Shown here: positions 55,047 through 64,000 of the stretch, one piece after another
Numbering within the stretch: position 1 is the first letter of the stretch
How the letters are laid out: each line of letters starts with the position of its first letter
Source of the DNA: Adiantum capillus-veneris
Lineage: Eukaryota > Streptophyta > Polypodiopsida > Polypodiales > Pteridaceae
Assembly (NCBI GenBank): GCA_014529385.2
Contig: CM043956.1
Coordinates: 59,653,120 to 59,717,119 of the forward strand
Length of the DNA: 64,000 bases
Reading direction: 5' to 3'
Made by a program: the position numbers and the translations under genes
The notes under the pieces: model-generated
The model's input: only the letters and a program-made list of their open reading frames with translations
Database searches by the model: none
What the model was told of the DNA's origin: nothing

Positions 55047-55103
<57 letters not shown>
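54954..55103. repeat. Compound microsatellite (CT)n-(CG)n-(CA)n
   Basis: About 34 CT units (54,954-55,021), a short bridge, about five CG units, then about 25 CA units (55,054-55,103). Purine/pyrimidine alternation at CG/CA could adopt Z-DNA. ORFs across it are artefacts. Confidence 0.95.
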
Positions 55104-55104
<1 letters not shown>

Positions 55105-55108
<4 letters not shown>

Positions 55109-56798
55109 GCTACCTGGCTGCCTTGAATCAAAGAGCTGCAAAACATGCGAGTGCTGGTTATGGCTGCTTGCTGCGTCCTACGTTCTTTTTTATTACTGTG
55201 ATCGCTGGCATTTTGAGGTTGCTTTTGTGTTTTTTTTAGTTACTGTGATCGCTGGTGTTTTTTTAGGATTATCGTGATCACTTTCAATTGCTTAAATTAG
55301 TAGCATTTACACCCTGTCACATGGGTAGCTTCTCCTTCTAGTATGCAGTGTAAGCATCTTACACCGAAAAGGGTAAAAATTAGCAACATGACACATATCA
55401 ACTATCATGTTTGGAGATTGAGTGATTTATTTGCATCTTTTAATTCCAAAAAATATATGGCAACATCTCCTTTGTAATTAGTATCCATTTTCAAAAGTCT
55501 AGTCTAATGCCATCTCATTTGAGACCCTCACATGAGGATTAAGAATTTTCTTAAAAACCCATTGGAGTGATTTCCGAGTAAAATACTAGAACTAATTTCA
55601 AAAGTTATGTATTTATTCACCAGAAAAGGAAAGTGTCAACAAACACCATGAATGTGAAAAAACCTAGCATAAGCTACAAAATGAACATGACTTCCCAACC
55701 CAAAAACACGTGTGAGAGATATGTAAGGTTACAACCAGATTTTTCAAGATATATGCCATTTGACAATCTTCTAAAAACTCACTTCCATCTCATAGGTTCA
55801 TAGCATCATCTGGTAAATATGACTATTTGCAGAGTTCCGAAAAACTAATAATAAGTGGGCCATGCATGTAATAGCATACCGCTACTCACAGATAAACTAC
55901 ATCATTTCAAGATGATAGAAAAATAGCTAGCAAGATTAAATAAATCGGACAATGTAAAGTAGGTATCAATGCTAGTCCAAAATCGAAGTCCAATAATACC
56001 AACCATACAGAGCAGGATAAGATGCCTACATGATAGCAAGTAGAAAAAAATTCAATAACCATTTCTTGTGTGTGTGCGTTAGGTTTTTCTTAGGATAATA
56101 ACCATTTCTATGTATGTAGATATTTTGTGAAAAAATTTGCCAGCATTTTCTTTGTAACTGCTTATACTATTTAGAAAACCCAGTCATGCAATTTCTCATG
56201 AAACCCTCACATGAGGTTGTAGGCAATTTATGTAGTGACGTTTTCCACATACAAAGATTTTTTCCCTTTTTTCACTCTATTTGGTCTTGGAACATTCAAG
56301 TCGATGCATTGACTTGTCAACAAATCCATCTTTATGTAATCTGCATATTCAAGATTATTCGGCAATCCATATAGTTCAAGGCCATATCTCACAGCATTGT
56401 CAATTCTCTCAAAATAGAGACACACATCATAGTCATTTACCACAATATCAAGCATGATTATCACATTCTAACTTGAGTTACCTATTGTGTGTAGATCACA
56501 ACATGTCGATAATGTAGTGTATTAACGATACCAATTCATCGATTGATGAGGAACTGGATTTCAAAAATTACTTATTACTATCCTCAGTTTTTCTCATGCA
56601 ATCACATATGTACTGAGTAGGTATGATGTACCTACCTGAAGAACAATATGCTTAGTTCTTTGCACAGTATCATTGCCATGGATTTAATGTTGGCGTAATC
56701 ATGTGAAATTTTTTGTGCTCACAATGTTTATAATCACATTCACATAATCACAATTGACGTTATCACAAAAAAGTTGATAAGTGGTGACATGAAACCCA
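55105..56798. other. AT-rich region without recognised gene
   Basis: Two diverged repeats contain CCCTCACATGAGG (about 55,527 and 56,203) with similar flanking sequence (TTTGTAA... upstream), perhaps fragments of an old element. ACCATTTCT with AGGATAATA is duplicated near 56,060 and 56,100. A 78-codon minus frame at 56,228-56,464 is not supported. Otherwise nothing is recognised. Confidence 0.5.
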
Positions 56799-57006
56799 CA
56801 CTACAAGAGGTTCTTCATATTAGCGACGCTAGCACTGCAACACTCAAAAGTTAAAATCCACAGTGTCGCTATGAGCGTCGCTATTTTCTTTGTTGCATAG
56901 CGACGCTCATAGCGATGCCAACAGGGGTAGAAAATAAACCGAGAGTGTCAAAAACTCAGATTTCATATTTGAGTTTTGACGCTCTTGCGAAAGAGGTAAA
57001 CTCTCT

Positions 57007-57010
57007 CCCC

Positions 57011-57041
<31 letters not shown>

Positions 57042-57273
57042 AAGGAGAATAAGGAGAGCCAGGTACGCTCCTTCCTTCTCCTCCTCTCATGTTCCCTTCC
57101 CCTCTTTCTCTCTCTCCCTCTTGATTACACACACACACACACACATTGTGTCTTTGAGAGAGAGAATGTTCAGTACACATGCATTACAAACGAAACACAT
57201 ACACACATTGAATGTACAAAAGATTACACACACATGCATAAACAAAGAATGCATACACACACACATTGAAAGA

Positions 57274-57327
<54 letters not shown>
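57007..57327. repeat. Microsatellites in CACTA-2: poly-C, (CA)n, (AG)n
   Basis: 21 C at 57,007-57,027, then CA repeats to about 57,042; ACACAC stretches at 57,127-57,147 and 57,254-57,264; about 25 AG units at 57,278-57,327. Confidence 0.95.
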
Positions 57328-57330
<3 letters not shown>

Positions 57331-57469
57331 GAGGAGAAAACAAAGAGAAAGAGAAAGAGGGAGAGAGAGGGGGAGAAGATGAAAAGAGAGAGGTAAGGGG
57401 AGAAAACAAAGAGAGCGAGAGAGATAGATTAAAAAATTTAGAGAAAATATGAATTAATGAATGTTATAT

Positions 57470-57780
57470 TAAGATTTAGGATTAGGTTAGATTTCAAATT
57501 ACATTTAAGATTATGTTAGATTAAGATCTAAGATTAGGTTAGATTACATTTAGCTTATTTTTAAAATTTATGCTAAATTTAGAATTAGCCTAGACTTAAG
57601 ATTAGGTTAGATCACATTTAGGTTTAGGTTAGATTCAAGATTAGATTAGATTTAGGTTTATGTTGAGTATAAAATTAGATTAGATTTAGATTTATGTTAC
57701 ATTTAAGATTAGGACAAGATTTAAGATTAGCTAGGCTAGATTTAGATTTAGATTTAAGTTAGATTTTAGGGCATGCCAAT
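57470..57780. repeat. TTAGGATTAGG-like degenerate tract in CACTA-2
   Basis: Repeats of TTAGGTTAGATT and AAGATTAGG with drift, related to the TTAGG tracts of CACTA-1. Confidence 0.65.
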
Positions 57781-58263
57781 GAATCTGGAGTTGCAGCTAA
57801 GCTCAAGACTTTGCCGAAAGAGAAAACACTAGGTACACAACACAATGAATTGTCCCATTAAAATCTGACACCTATTAACTCACCCACTAATCATGTTCAA
57901 TTAGCTCAAAATCACCATATGTTCAATTAGGTTAGATTTAAGATTAGATTTTTTATTTAGTTTTTATATTAAAGCCTACCTTCAGGATTATGAGAAAAAA
58001 TTAGAGTTAGGCCAACGGTGATCCTCTCTTCCTCTCTACGGATGCGACCTTAAGCTGGAAAGCTTTCAACGGCATGATACTCAGATTGGAGGCCAACATG
58101 TAATGTGCACAGTAATTCCTCGAACAAGGATCTGCTATGAAGAGATGTTTAGATGTTGTGAATTGCTACAGCTAAAGAAGAGGCAAAGGGATTTTGTCCA
58201 CTACATGCATTGCCATGTAGACGTGGGTGGGTGTAGATTTCTCATACCCACAAATATAGGCAT

Positions 58264-58352
58264 TGACCAATAAAGACGAGATTATAACCTGATGGTTCTG
58301 ATCTCCGTGCACCTCTAGACTGAGGTGTGCGGGGATTGGACATGACTAGGGA
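58264..58352 (+). repeat. Hairpin block in CACTA-2
   Basis: Third copy of the CACTA-1 block: CATTGACCAATAAAGACG, then GATCTCCGTGCACCTC, loop TAGACT, GAGGTGTGCGGGGATT. The stem is kept, with G-U pairs. Confidence 0.7.
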
Positions 58353-58376
58353 ATGTGAGGTAGTTTACAGTGTGAT

Positions 58377-58379
<3 letters not shown>

Positions 58380-58435
<56 letters not shown>

Positions 58436-58447
58436 GGGGGGGGGGGG
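58380..58447. repeat. (GA)n followed by poly-G
   Basis: About 22 GA units, then about 23 G. Confidence 0.95.
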
Positions 58448-58498
58448 ATAAAAGACGAAGGATGTCAATAGAAGATTAAATTTATGTCCAGGTTATAA

Positions 58499-59235
58499 TG
58501 TTTTTACATTCATTATGACTAGTGATGATGATGTCGGGCTGTCCAACCGAAACACCTATCTCTCAACAAGGATCTTATGTCCTTGTAATCAATGGAAACA
58601 TGTTGTGCAATAGACAAGACGCGTTTCTTTGCAGCACGTTTGTGAATTTGGTGAGTTTGATCCATCTAGTATAGATTAAGTTGTTTCCAATTATAACTCG
58701 TCGGACTTTGACGCTGGCCAACAGGCAGAAATCTTGCAACCCAATAGACGTATTCGCAGGCGCTTTGATCAAGCAGCATACATGAGGCCACAAGATGTAG
58801 CCTCTGACAACTCCGAGGATGATCATGCAGACCACATTCCCAACAAGGCTATGTTTGAGCCCGAGACCCATGCAATGATCAGATCGTGACGATCATGGAT
58901 TCAGAAAGGGTTATCTATGATTATATGAAAAGTGAAGCTGACATGCCATTCGATGATGGAGCATGTGTGTCTAGATTGAAGGCGCTCCTAGTTCTTCTCA
59001 ACATGCAGGCAAAGTTTGGATGGAGTGACACTAGCGTCACAATGCTTTTCAGGTGATCTATTACAATGTGTTTACTTACTTTGGCACGCTACAAGAGATT
59101 TTGAGGATGGATTATAGAGGATTTTTTGTTGACTTGCTTGACGTGCAATGGTTCAAGATAAACATGGAGGGTTACAAAGCTTGGGCATTCAATGCTCTAT
59201 CACCCAAAAAAATTTACTCTCGGGCCTCGCTATAA
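58499..59235 (+). pseudogene. CACTA-2 remnant of tnp2: N-terminal part joined to DUF4216 part
   Basis: A zinc-like STRILCPCNQWKH (about 58,558) recalls the N-terminal domain. VSRLKALLVLLNMQAKFGWS (about 58,968-59,027) matches the tnp2 segment that in CACTA-1 reads VLHTTLVMLNLQ. Immediately after, FGTLQEILRMDYRGFFVDLL (about 59,080) is DUF4216-like, which normally lies over 500 residues later. So the core and DUF4218 were deleted at about 59,055. Stops interrupt it. Confidence 0.72.
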
Positions 59236-59481
59236 GCGTCTCTATATAAGGTTCTGCAACGTCGCTATGAGTGTTGCTATAGAAGAACTGTAATCATTGC
59301 TATGTGCATTGCTGTAGGCATCGCTATATGCATCACTATAGGTGTCGCTATATAGAGATGCATATAATGACACCTATAGCAACATTCTCGTAGCGACGCT
59401 TTTAGCGACGCCGAGGAGTAAAAATACCCAATGTATTTCCATCGCTAAAAGCATCACAAGTGCACATAACCTCTTGTAGTG

Positions 59482-59758
59482 CCACCAAAACCCCACCAAG
59501 GTATGCGTTTTTCCTAACGAGCTTACTAGGAAAATTTGAGAACCCTAATTTGAGCCCGTTAAGAATGAAAAAATCATAGCAAGCTTATCAAACTGGATTA
59601 CTTCTATAGATTAAGGGGAAATCACATGAATATTAACTTGATCACATATTTTGAAATGTGATCACTCAATGTTATTAATGTGTTCACATATTTGTGACCA
59701 CGTTAATGAAACCCCTTATCATTGCCAAAGCGTAGGTTAGAAAAATGTCTCTATTCAC
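59482..59758. other. Flank right of CACTA-2, no gene seen
   Basis: AT-rich; GTGATCACTCAATG-type phrases resemble 56,700-56,790 on the left side of CACTA-2 (GTGATCAC/TAATCACA), so the element may sit in a repetitive region. Confidence 0.4.
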
Positions 59759-60440
59759 AATGCTCCAAATAGATAGTGTTTTCCACTTCCATCAATTGCA
59801 TATGAACCTGTGTGTGTGTGTGTGTGTGTTAAGCAACATGGCCGATGCTGCTCAAGGGGGTTTTACCCAACAACAACAAAGGTTAGGCTCTAGAGGGGTT
59901 ATTGGAGACTCGCTAGAGTTGATGAACAGCAAGGAGATGGTGTTATCTATCAGATGAGGAGCCAAGGGCCTGGATGAAAACAAGATAGAAGAGAACGCAG
60001 TGTGCACGAGGCTGTGAGCAGGGCAAAAGAGATGAAGGGCCGCCAAGGGATGACCCTGGAGGAGATCCGGGTCATGAGCAAGGGAGAACTTTGAAGAGAA
60101 GGACCATATGATAGAGCATTCAATACCAAGAGTGATGACTACATAAGAAGCATCTATTGAGGTTGCACGTCGCATGGAAGAAGAAGTTGACAAAAATAAA
60201 GCAAGGGCTATCCGAGGTTACAAGCTGCGAGACAAATTTAGGGGTTTATGTGAAAAGGGCCAGAAGGAAGTTAGATTACATAATAAATAAGCCAGCATGT
60301 GCGTGGGTGGGATATCCTGTAGGCCAAAATGTTGGCAATAACAAATGCTTGAGATCATTATCAATTGGGAGCATGACTTGCTTAAAGGCGAGCATGTGTG
60401 GATGTATGTGGGTATGTGTGACTTTCTTTAAAGAGAGTGT
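59759..60440 (+). pseudogene. Possible gene fragment of unknown function
   Basis: After a (TG)10 run (59,809-59,829), the + frames read MADAAQGGFTQQQQRLGSRG and LELMNSKEMV, then AKEMKGRQGMTLEEIRVMSK and YDRAFNTKSDDYIRSI, then EVARRMEEEVDKNKARAIRG and KFRGLCEKGQKEV in another frame. The residues have natural composition and are not TE-like, but I recognise no family. Stops and frame changes suggest a pseudogene, or exons with short introns. Confidence 0.35.
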
Positions 60441-60444
60441 TTAG

Positions 60445-61022
60445 AGTTGCAATCATTGGATGCTTACCAAGATGGAAAAGAAATCAATTAAAGCATGTGA
60501 GTTGAACCTAGTATTCGAAGAGCTAGGGATTATCACACATAAAGAGTAGCAAAGTTCGATGTGAGAGAGTTTATTGATAGGGGCTATGGGTAGATGTCAT
60601 TATATATAAAACAAAAAAATTTAATTATCAAATGAGCATGAACATTGCTAGCATGTTGTCATTGGTTCTGACCTTTTTTCCAAAAAACGCAGTAGATTAT
60701 CATCAAAAGACATAATAGAGCCCACAACCATTTCAATTGTTAAACATACTGAGTAGGTGCATCATTTGATGCGTACTTAATTTTAGATGGAAATCATGTA
60801 TTGTATAGGAATATTAAGTGCAATCCAAAAGGTTAGGTTCTAGATTCAATAGGATACACACACTACTAACCCCATTGTACTATGTAGACCTAAAATCTCA
60901 ATCTATTCAGTAGGATAGAATGTGTAATAGATATATACATGGCTTTAAGCAACTTCTAGTTTAAGATAATATAACTATATGTTATATGTGCTTGACCAGA
61001 TTTGGATCCGTGACCCCAAAAC
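60445..61022. other. No gene recognised
   Basis: AT-rich sequence up to the Co-2 LTR. The five bases AAAAC (61,018-61,022) should be the Co-2 target duplication, but its partner is outside the window. Confidence 0.5.
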
Positions 61023-61303
61023 TGTTGAAGATGATGAAACAGGAAAGAGAAGGAAGACAGCAACTCAGAGTAGGAAGAAGATGGAGAAGGAGAAGACACA
61101 GAGCTTGTGTACGAGATCTCTGTAGTCTATCTCTTTGTATTGGAATAATAATATGTATATACAAACTCAGAGCTACAAAGCTTATATGAAACCCTAAGAG
61201 ATAAGGTGTCCTTTCACACCAGATGTCCAAGGGGAAAAACCCAGTGGGAGAAAAGTGCCCTTGGTGAAGCGCGTATAGACACTAACACTACTACATGTCT
61301 ACA
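61023..61303 (-). repeat. Co-2 3' LTR
   Basis: On minus it starts TGTAGACATG after the PPT and ends TCTTCAACA (TG...CA), 281 bp. The partner LTR is outside the window, so the limits rest on TG/CA and the PPT. Confidence 0.75.
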
Positions 61304-61305
61304 AA

Positions 61306-61313
61306 TCCCCCCT
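61306..61313 (-). other. Co-2 polypurine tract
   Basis: AGGGGGGA on minus, two bases from the LTR start. Confidence 0.75.
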
Positions 61314-62139
61314 GTAGTGATAGTGTGAATCCGTACAAGGTAGCAGATCATCATGTGTATGAGAGTAAGCCCAAAGCTTTTCAGAAAGCTTCAAACTTTT
61401 CTCGTGATAACGCCTTCGTAAATAGATCTGCAATGTTATCCTGTGTAGGACAGTAAGTTAGTGTGATCTCCCCTGCATGTAGCCTTTCCCTGACATAGTG
61501 GTAGTGAACCTCTATGTGCTTTGTTCTTGCATGAAATACTGGATTCCTTGCAACTGCCATAGCACTCTAACTGTCAGTGAAAATGGTAGTGGGTGCCTGT
61601 TGACACTCACAAAGATCTGCCAATAACCTGCGTATCCATACACAATCAACTGCTGCCGTGAAAGCTGCCCTGTACTCAGCTTCACAAGTTGATGTAGCCA
61701 CTGTGGGTTGCTTCTTGCTTAGCCCCTGTAGTGATAGTGTGAATCCGTACAAGGTAGCAGATCATCATGTGTATGAGAGTAAGCCCAAAGCTTTTCGGAA
61801 AGCTTCAAACTTTTCTCGTGATAACGCCTTCGTAAATAGATCTGCAATGTTATCCTGTGTAGGACAGTAAGTTAGTGTGATCTCCCCTGCATGTAGCCTT
61901 TCCCTGACATAGTGGTAGTGAACCTCTATGTGCTTTGTTCTTGCATGAAATACTGGATTCCTTGCAACTGCCATAGCACTCTAACTGTCAGCGAAAATGG
62001 TAGTGGGTGCCTGTTGACACTCACAAAGATCTGCCAATAACCTGCGTATCCATACACAATCAACTGCTGCCGTGAAAGCTGCCCTGTACTCAGCTTCACA
62101 AGTTGATGTAGCCACTGTGGGTTGCTTCTTGCTTAGCCA
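61312..62139 (-). repeat. Tandem duplication, 2 x 414 bp, in Co-2 3' end
   Basis: 61,312-61,725 and 61,726-62,139 are nearly identical (for example TTTCAGAAAG/TTTCGGAAAG and CAGTGAAAA/CAGCGAAAA). Each holds the RNase H C-terminus from GLSKKQPTVAT or its equivalent, the stop codon and the tail. Both share the same internal TAG, so the stop came before the duplication. Confidence 0.95.
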
Positions 62140-63996
62140 AGATATACATGCATTTCCCAAGAAAAAACAATTGCCACTTGTGGAATGTCGTGTGTCAAAA
62201 TCACCAGCCCAATCTGAATCGCTGTAACCAAGAAGCTGCATAGAACTGTGCTTTCCATACATATCCCCCCTTGGAAAGAACATGGCAAGATTAGGGGTAC
62301 CTGATAGGTAACGAAGTATACGCTTCACAGCCTGCCAATGATGCATACCTGGGCTGTGCATAAATCTGCTTGCTTGTGAAACCCCAAATTGAATGTCTGG
62401 ACGAGTGTTGCCTGCCAAATATATCAAGCAACCAACCGCTGCTGCATAAGTATGTACATCAAAAGGTTCTCCAGCATTGTGCATGCTCAACTTTGATCCA
62501 GTTTCTACGGGTGTAGAGATTGGCTTACAATTTTGCATACCAAACTTGTCCAAAATTTTATGCAAATATTTTGCCTGCAACATGTATATGCCATCCTCTG
62601 ATTGCACAAACTGAATACCCAAGTAATAATGTAGCAAACCAAGATCAGACATCTCAAAGGTTTTTCTCAAAGCATCTTTAAACGCTTCAATTTCATTTGC
62701 ATTATTGCCTGTAAGAAGCATATCATCCACATAAAGTGTTAGCATAATGAGAACTCCATCTCTCTTTTTGACATACAAAGTACTTTCTGTTGGACTATTC
62801 TGAAATCCCTGGCCAATCAAATAAGTATGTATCTTCTCATACCATGCTCTTGGAGCCTGTTTGAGACCATACAAAGCTTTACGCAATCTACATACCTTTT
62901 TCTCTTGACCTTTTACAACAAAACCACTTGGTTGACTTACATAAACTTCTTCCTGCAAATCACCATTCAAAAAAGCAGTTTTGATATCCAACTGATGCAC
63001 TTTCCAACCATGATGAGCAACAGTTGCAACTAGTGATCTAACTGTGGATGCACGAGAAGTAGGAGCAAAGGTTTCATCATAATCTATGCCTTTCTGTTGC
63101 GCATAGCCTTTTGCCACAAGCCTTGCTTTGTACCTGTCAACAGTACCATCTTGTTTCCTTTTTACCTTAAAAACCCACTTTGTACCAATAGGCTTTTTAC
63201 CTGTAGGCAAGTCCACTAGATCCCATGTATGATTCTTATGAATAGAATCAATTTCTTGCTGCATAGCATCTTTCCACTGAACACACTCTAAAGCTTGTTC
63301 AAATGAATCAGGCTCATCTGCATCACAAAGAGTGCTAAAGCAAGCCAAATCTACTTGCTCTCTGCCAAAAGTAGTACCAGCATGTGTTTTCCGTGGCAGC
63401 GGTGCATCCAACTTGCTATCCTGCAAAGTTTTCTGAACCCATTTAGGCAAGGTTATTTCTTCCCTGAGAACTTCTTGCTCTTCACGCACAATTTTCTCTA
63501 CATCATGAGGTGTCACATGCTGATCAAAAGATTGATCAAGATTATCAACCTGTTGTGATTCTTGATTCTCCACAAAAGAAGGAAGCAAACCTTCAAATAC
63601 ATCATGTGTCTGCATATGAGGTACATTAAAAGCAACCATAGGTTGAGCAGTAGTTTCTGCAAAAATTACATCACGACTTTCAAAAATCTTGTTTGTAGCA
63701 GGATTGTAAAGTCTATAACCTTTACTTCCACTACTGTACCCCACAAATATACATTTGATTGCCTTATCATCAAGCTTCCCACGTAACTGCTGAGGGATGT
63801 GAGCATAAGCAAGACAACCAAAAACACGAAGATAACTGACTGAAGGTTTTTTGTCATACCAAGCTTCATATGCAGTAATGGTCTTCAAGGCACGAGTAGG
63901 ACACCTGTTCAAAACATGTGCTGCACAAGCAACTGCCTCCATCCATAGCTTATGAGGCAAACTCTTAGCCTTGAGCATACATCTAGCTGTCTCCAT
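61765..63996 (-). pseudogene. pol: Co-2 pol: integrase C-terminus, RT and RNase H
   Basis: On minus from the window end: integrase tail (AAHVLNRCPTRAL, LRVFGCLAYAHIP). RT follows from about 63,260 (WDLVDLPTGKKPIGTKWVFK, KARLVAKGYAQQKGIDYDET, AFLNGDLQEEVYVSQPSGF), with catalytic YVDDMLLTGNN at about 62,735-62,703. RNase H has SDSDWAGDFDTRHSTSG and STCEAEYRA, then ADS*SAMAVARNPVFH with TAG at 61,981 where Gln is expected. KHIEVHYHYVRERL follows, and the natural stop is at 61,765. A single stop in 2.2 kb means it is young or recently active; the start is outside the window. Confidence 0.92.
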
Positions 63997-64000
63997 TAAA

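Larger units (their letters stand above)
56799..59481 (+). mobile_element. CACTA-2: internal-deletion CACTA derivative with intact ends
   Basis: It begins CACTACAAGAGGTT and ends AACCTCTTGTAGTG, with CCA on both sides (56,796-56,798 and 59,482-59,484), the 3-bp duplication typical of CACTA. Copies of GCGACGCT, GTCGCTATGAGCG and CGCTATAG crowd both ends (56,823-56,925 and 59,215-59,460), the subterminal binding sites. Inside are microsatellites, a TTAGG-like region, the hairpin block and two pieces of tnp2. It cannot make transposase but has everything needed in cis. Confidence 0.95.
61023..64000 (-). mobile_element. Co-2: 3' part of a Ty1/copia element, cut by window end
   Basis: 3' LTR at 61,023-61,303, PPT at 61,306-61,313, and on minus the RNase H, RT and integrase C-terminus to 63,996. 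The last 414 bases before the PPT are duplicated. Unrelated in sequence to Co-1. Integrase core, protease, gag and 5' LTR would lie right of the window. Confidence 0.93.

Noticed and set aside
54635-55239. ORFs with Cys-Val, Arg-Glu or Leu-Ser dipeptide runs
   Set aside because: They are translations of the (CT)n and (CA)n microsatellites.
56228-56464. 78-codon minus-strand ORF with balanced composition
   Set aside because: No recognised family, no neighbouring exons, and expected by chance in 1.7 kb of AT-rich sequence; worth a BLASTX but not an annotation.
57121-57409. ORFs with Arg-Glu and Ser-Leu runs on both strands
   Set aside because: Translation of the (AG)n tract in CACTA-2.

Overview
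This 64 kb window is a dense patch of nested, decayed plant transposable elements. I found no complete host gene, rRNA, tRNA gene or CRISPR array. A land plant with a large, repeat-rich genome is indicated by several things: a gypsy primer-binding site complementary to plant tRNA-Asp, a copia site complementary to initiator tRNA-Met, CACTA (En/Spm) transposases of tnp2/DUF4218/DUF4216 type, a plant Helitron with Rep and Pif1-like helicase, a captured villin fragment and LRR debris of NLR type. I cannot name the species.

Layout. (1) 1-42,084: an outer Ty3/gypsy element on + (Gy-A) whose 5' LTR begins left of the window and whose 3' LTR is 41,163-42,084. It is split by two insertions. The first is 6,295-18,135: a minus-strand gypsy-like element (Gy-B) with gag and protease but no polymerase, carrying a villin fragment and G-rich minisatellites; its own 5' LTR is split by a young copia element (Co-1, 12,095-17,633). 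The second is about 24.0-38.3 kb: a minus-strand relative of Gy-A (Gy-C), truncated in gag and carrying a 441-bp near-perfect palindrome inside its integrase. (2) 42,085-about 49,360: a decayed CACTA element on + (CACTA-1) with tnp2 and Transposase_24-like genes and, in its leader, an eight-unit array of about 172-bp palindromic monomers. (3) about 49.4-53.3 kb: a decayed Helitron on minus. (4) 53.4-54.8 kb: LRR fragments on minus and a 257-bp MITE. (5) 54.9-56.8 kb: microsatellites and unassigned AT-rich DNA. (6) 56,799-59,481: a CACTA internal-deletion derivative (CACTA-2) with perfect ends and a CCA target duplication. (7) 59.5-61.0 kb: a possible gene fragment. (8) 61,023-64,000: the 3' part of a minus-strand copia element (Co-2), running off the window.

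Main discovery candidate. Gy-A and Gy-C are diverged relatives that share an unusual domain order: gag with two zinc knuckles, retropepsin 1, RT, RNase H, an extra H2C2 zinc-binding module, the canonical H2C2 module, integrase core, a second complete retropepsin-like domain, a conserved purine box, a spacer, a large coiled-coil ORF, PPT and LTR. Two proteases and two integrase zinc modules in both copies argue for an inherited architecture rather than a local accident.

The relative ages can be read from nesting and LTR divergence. CACTA-1 is older than Gy-A, Gy-A is older than Gy-B and Gy-C, and Gy-B is older than Co-1 (LTRs differ at 2 of 192 positions). All coding regions carry stops or frameshifts, so nothing here is expected to be autonomous now.
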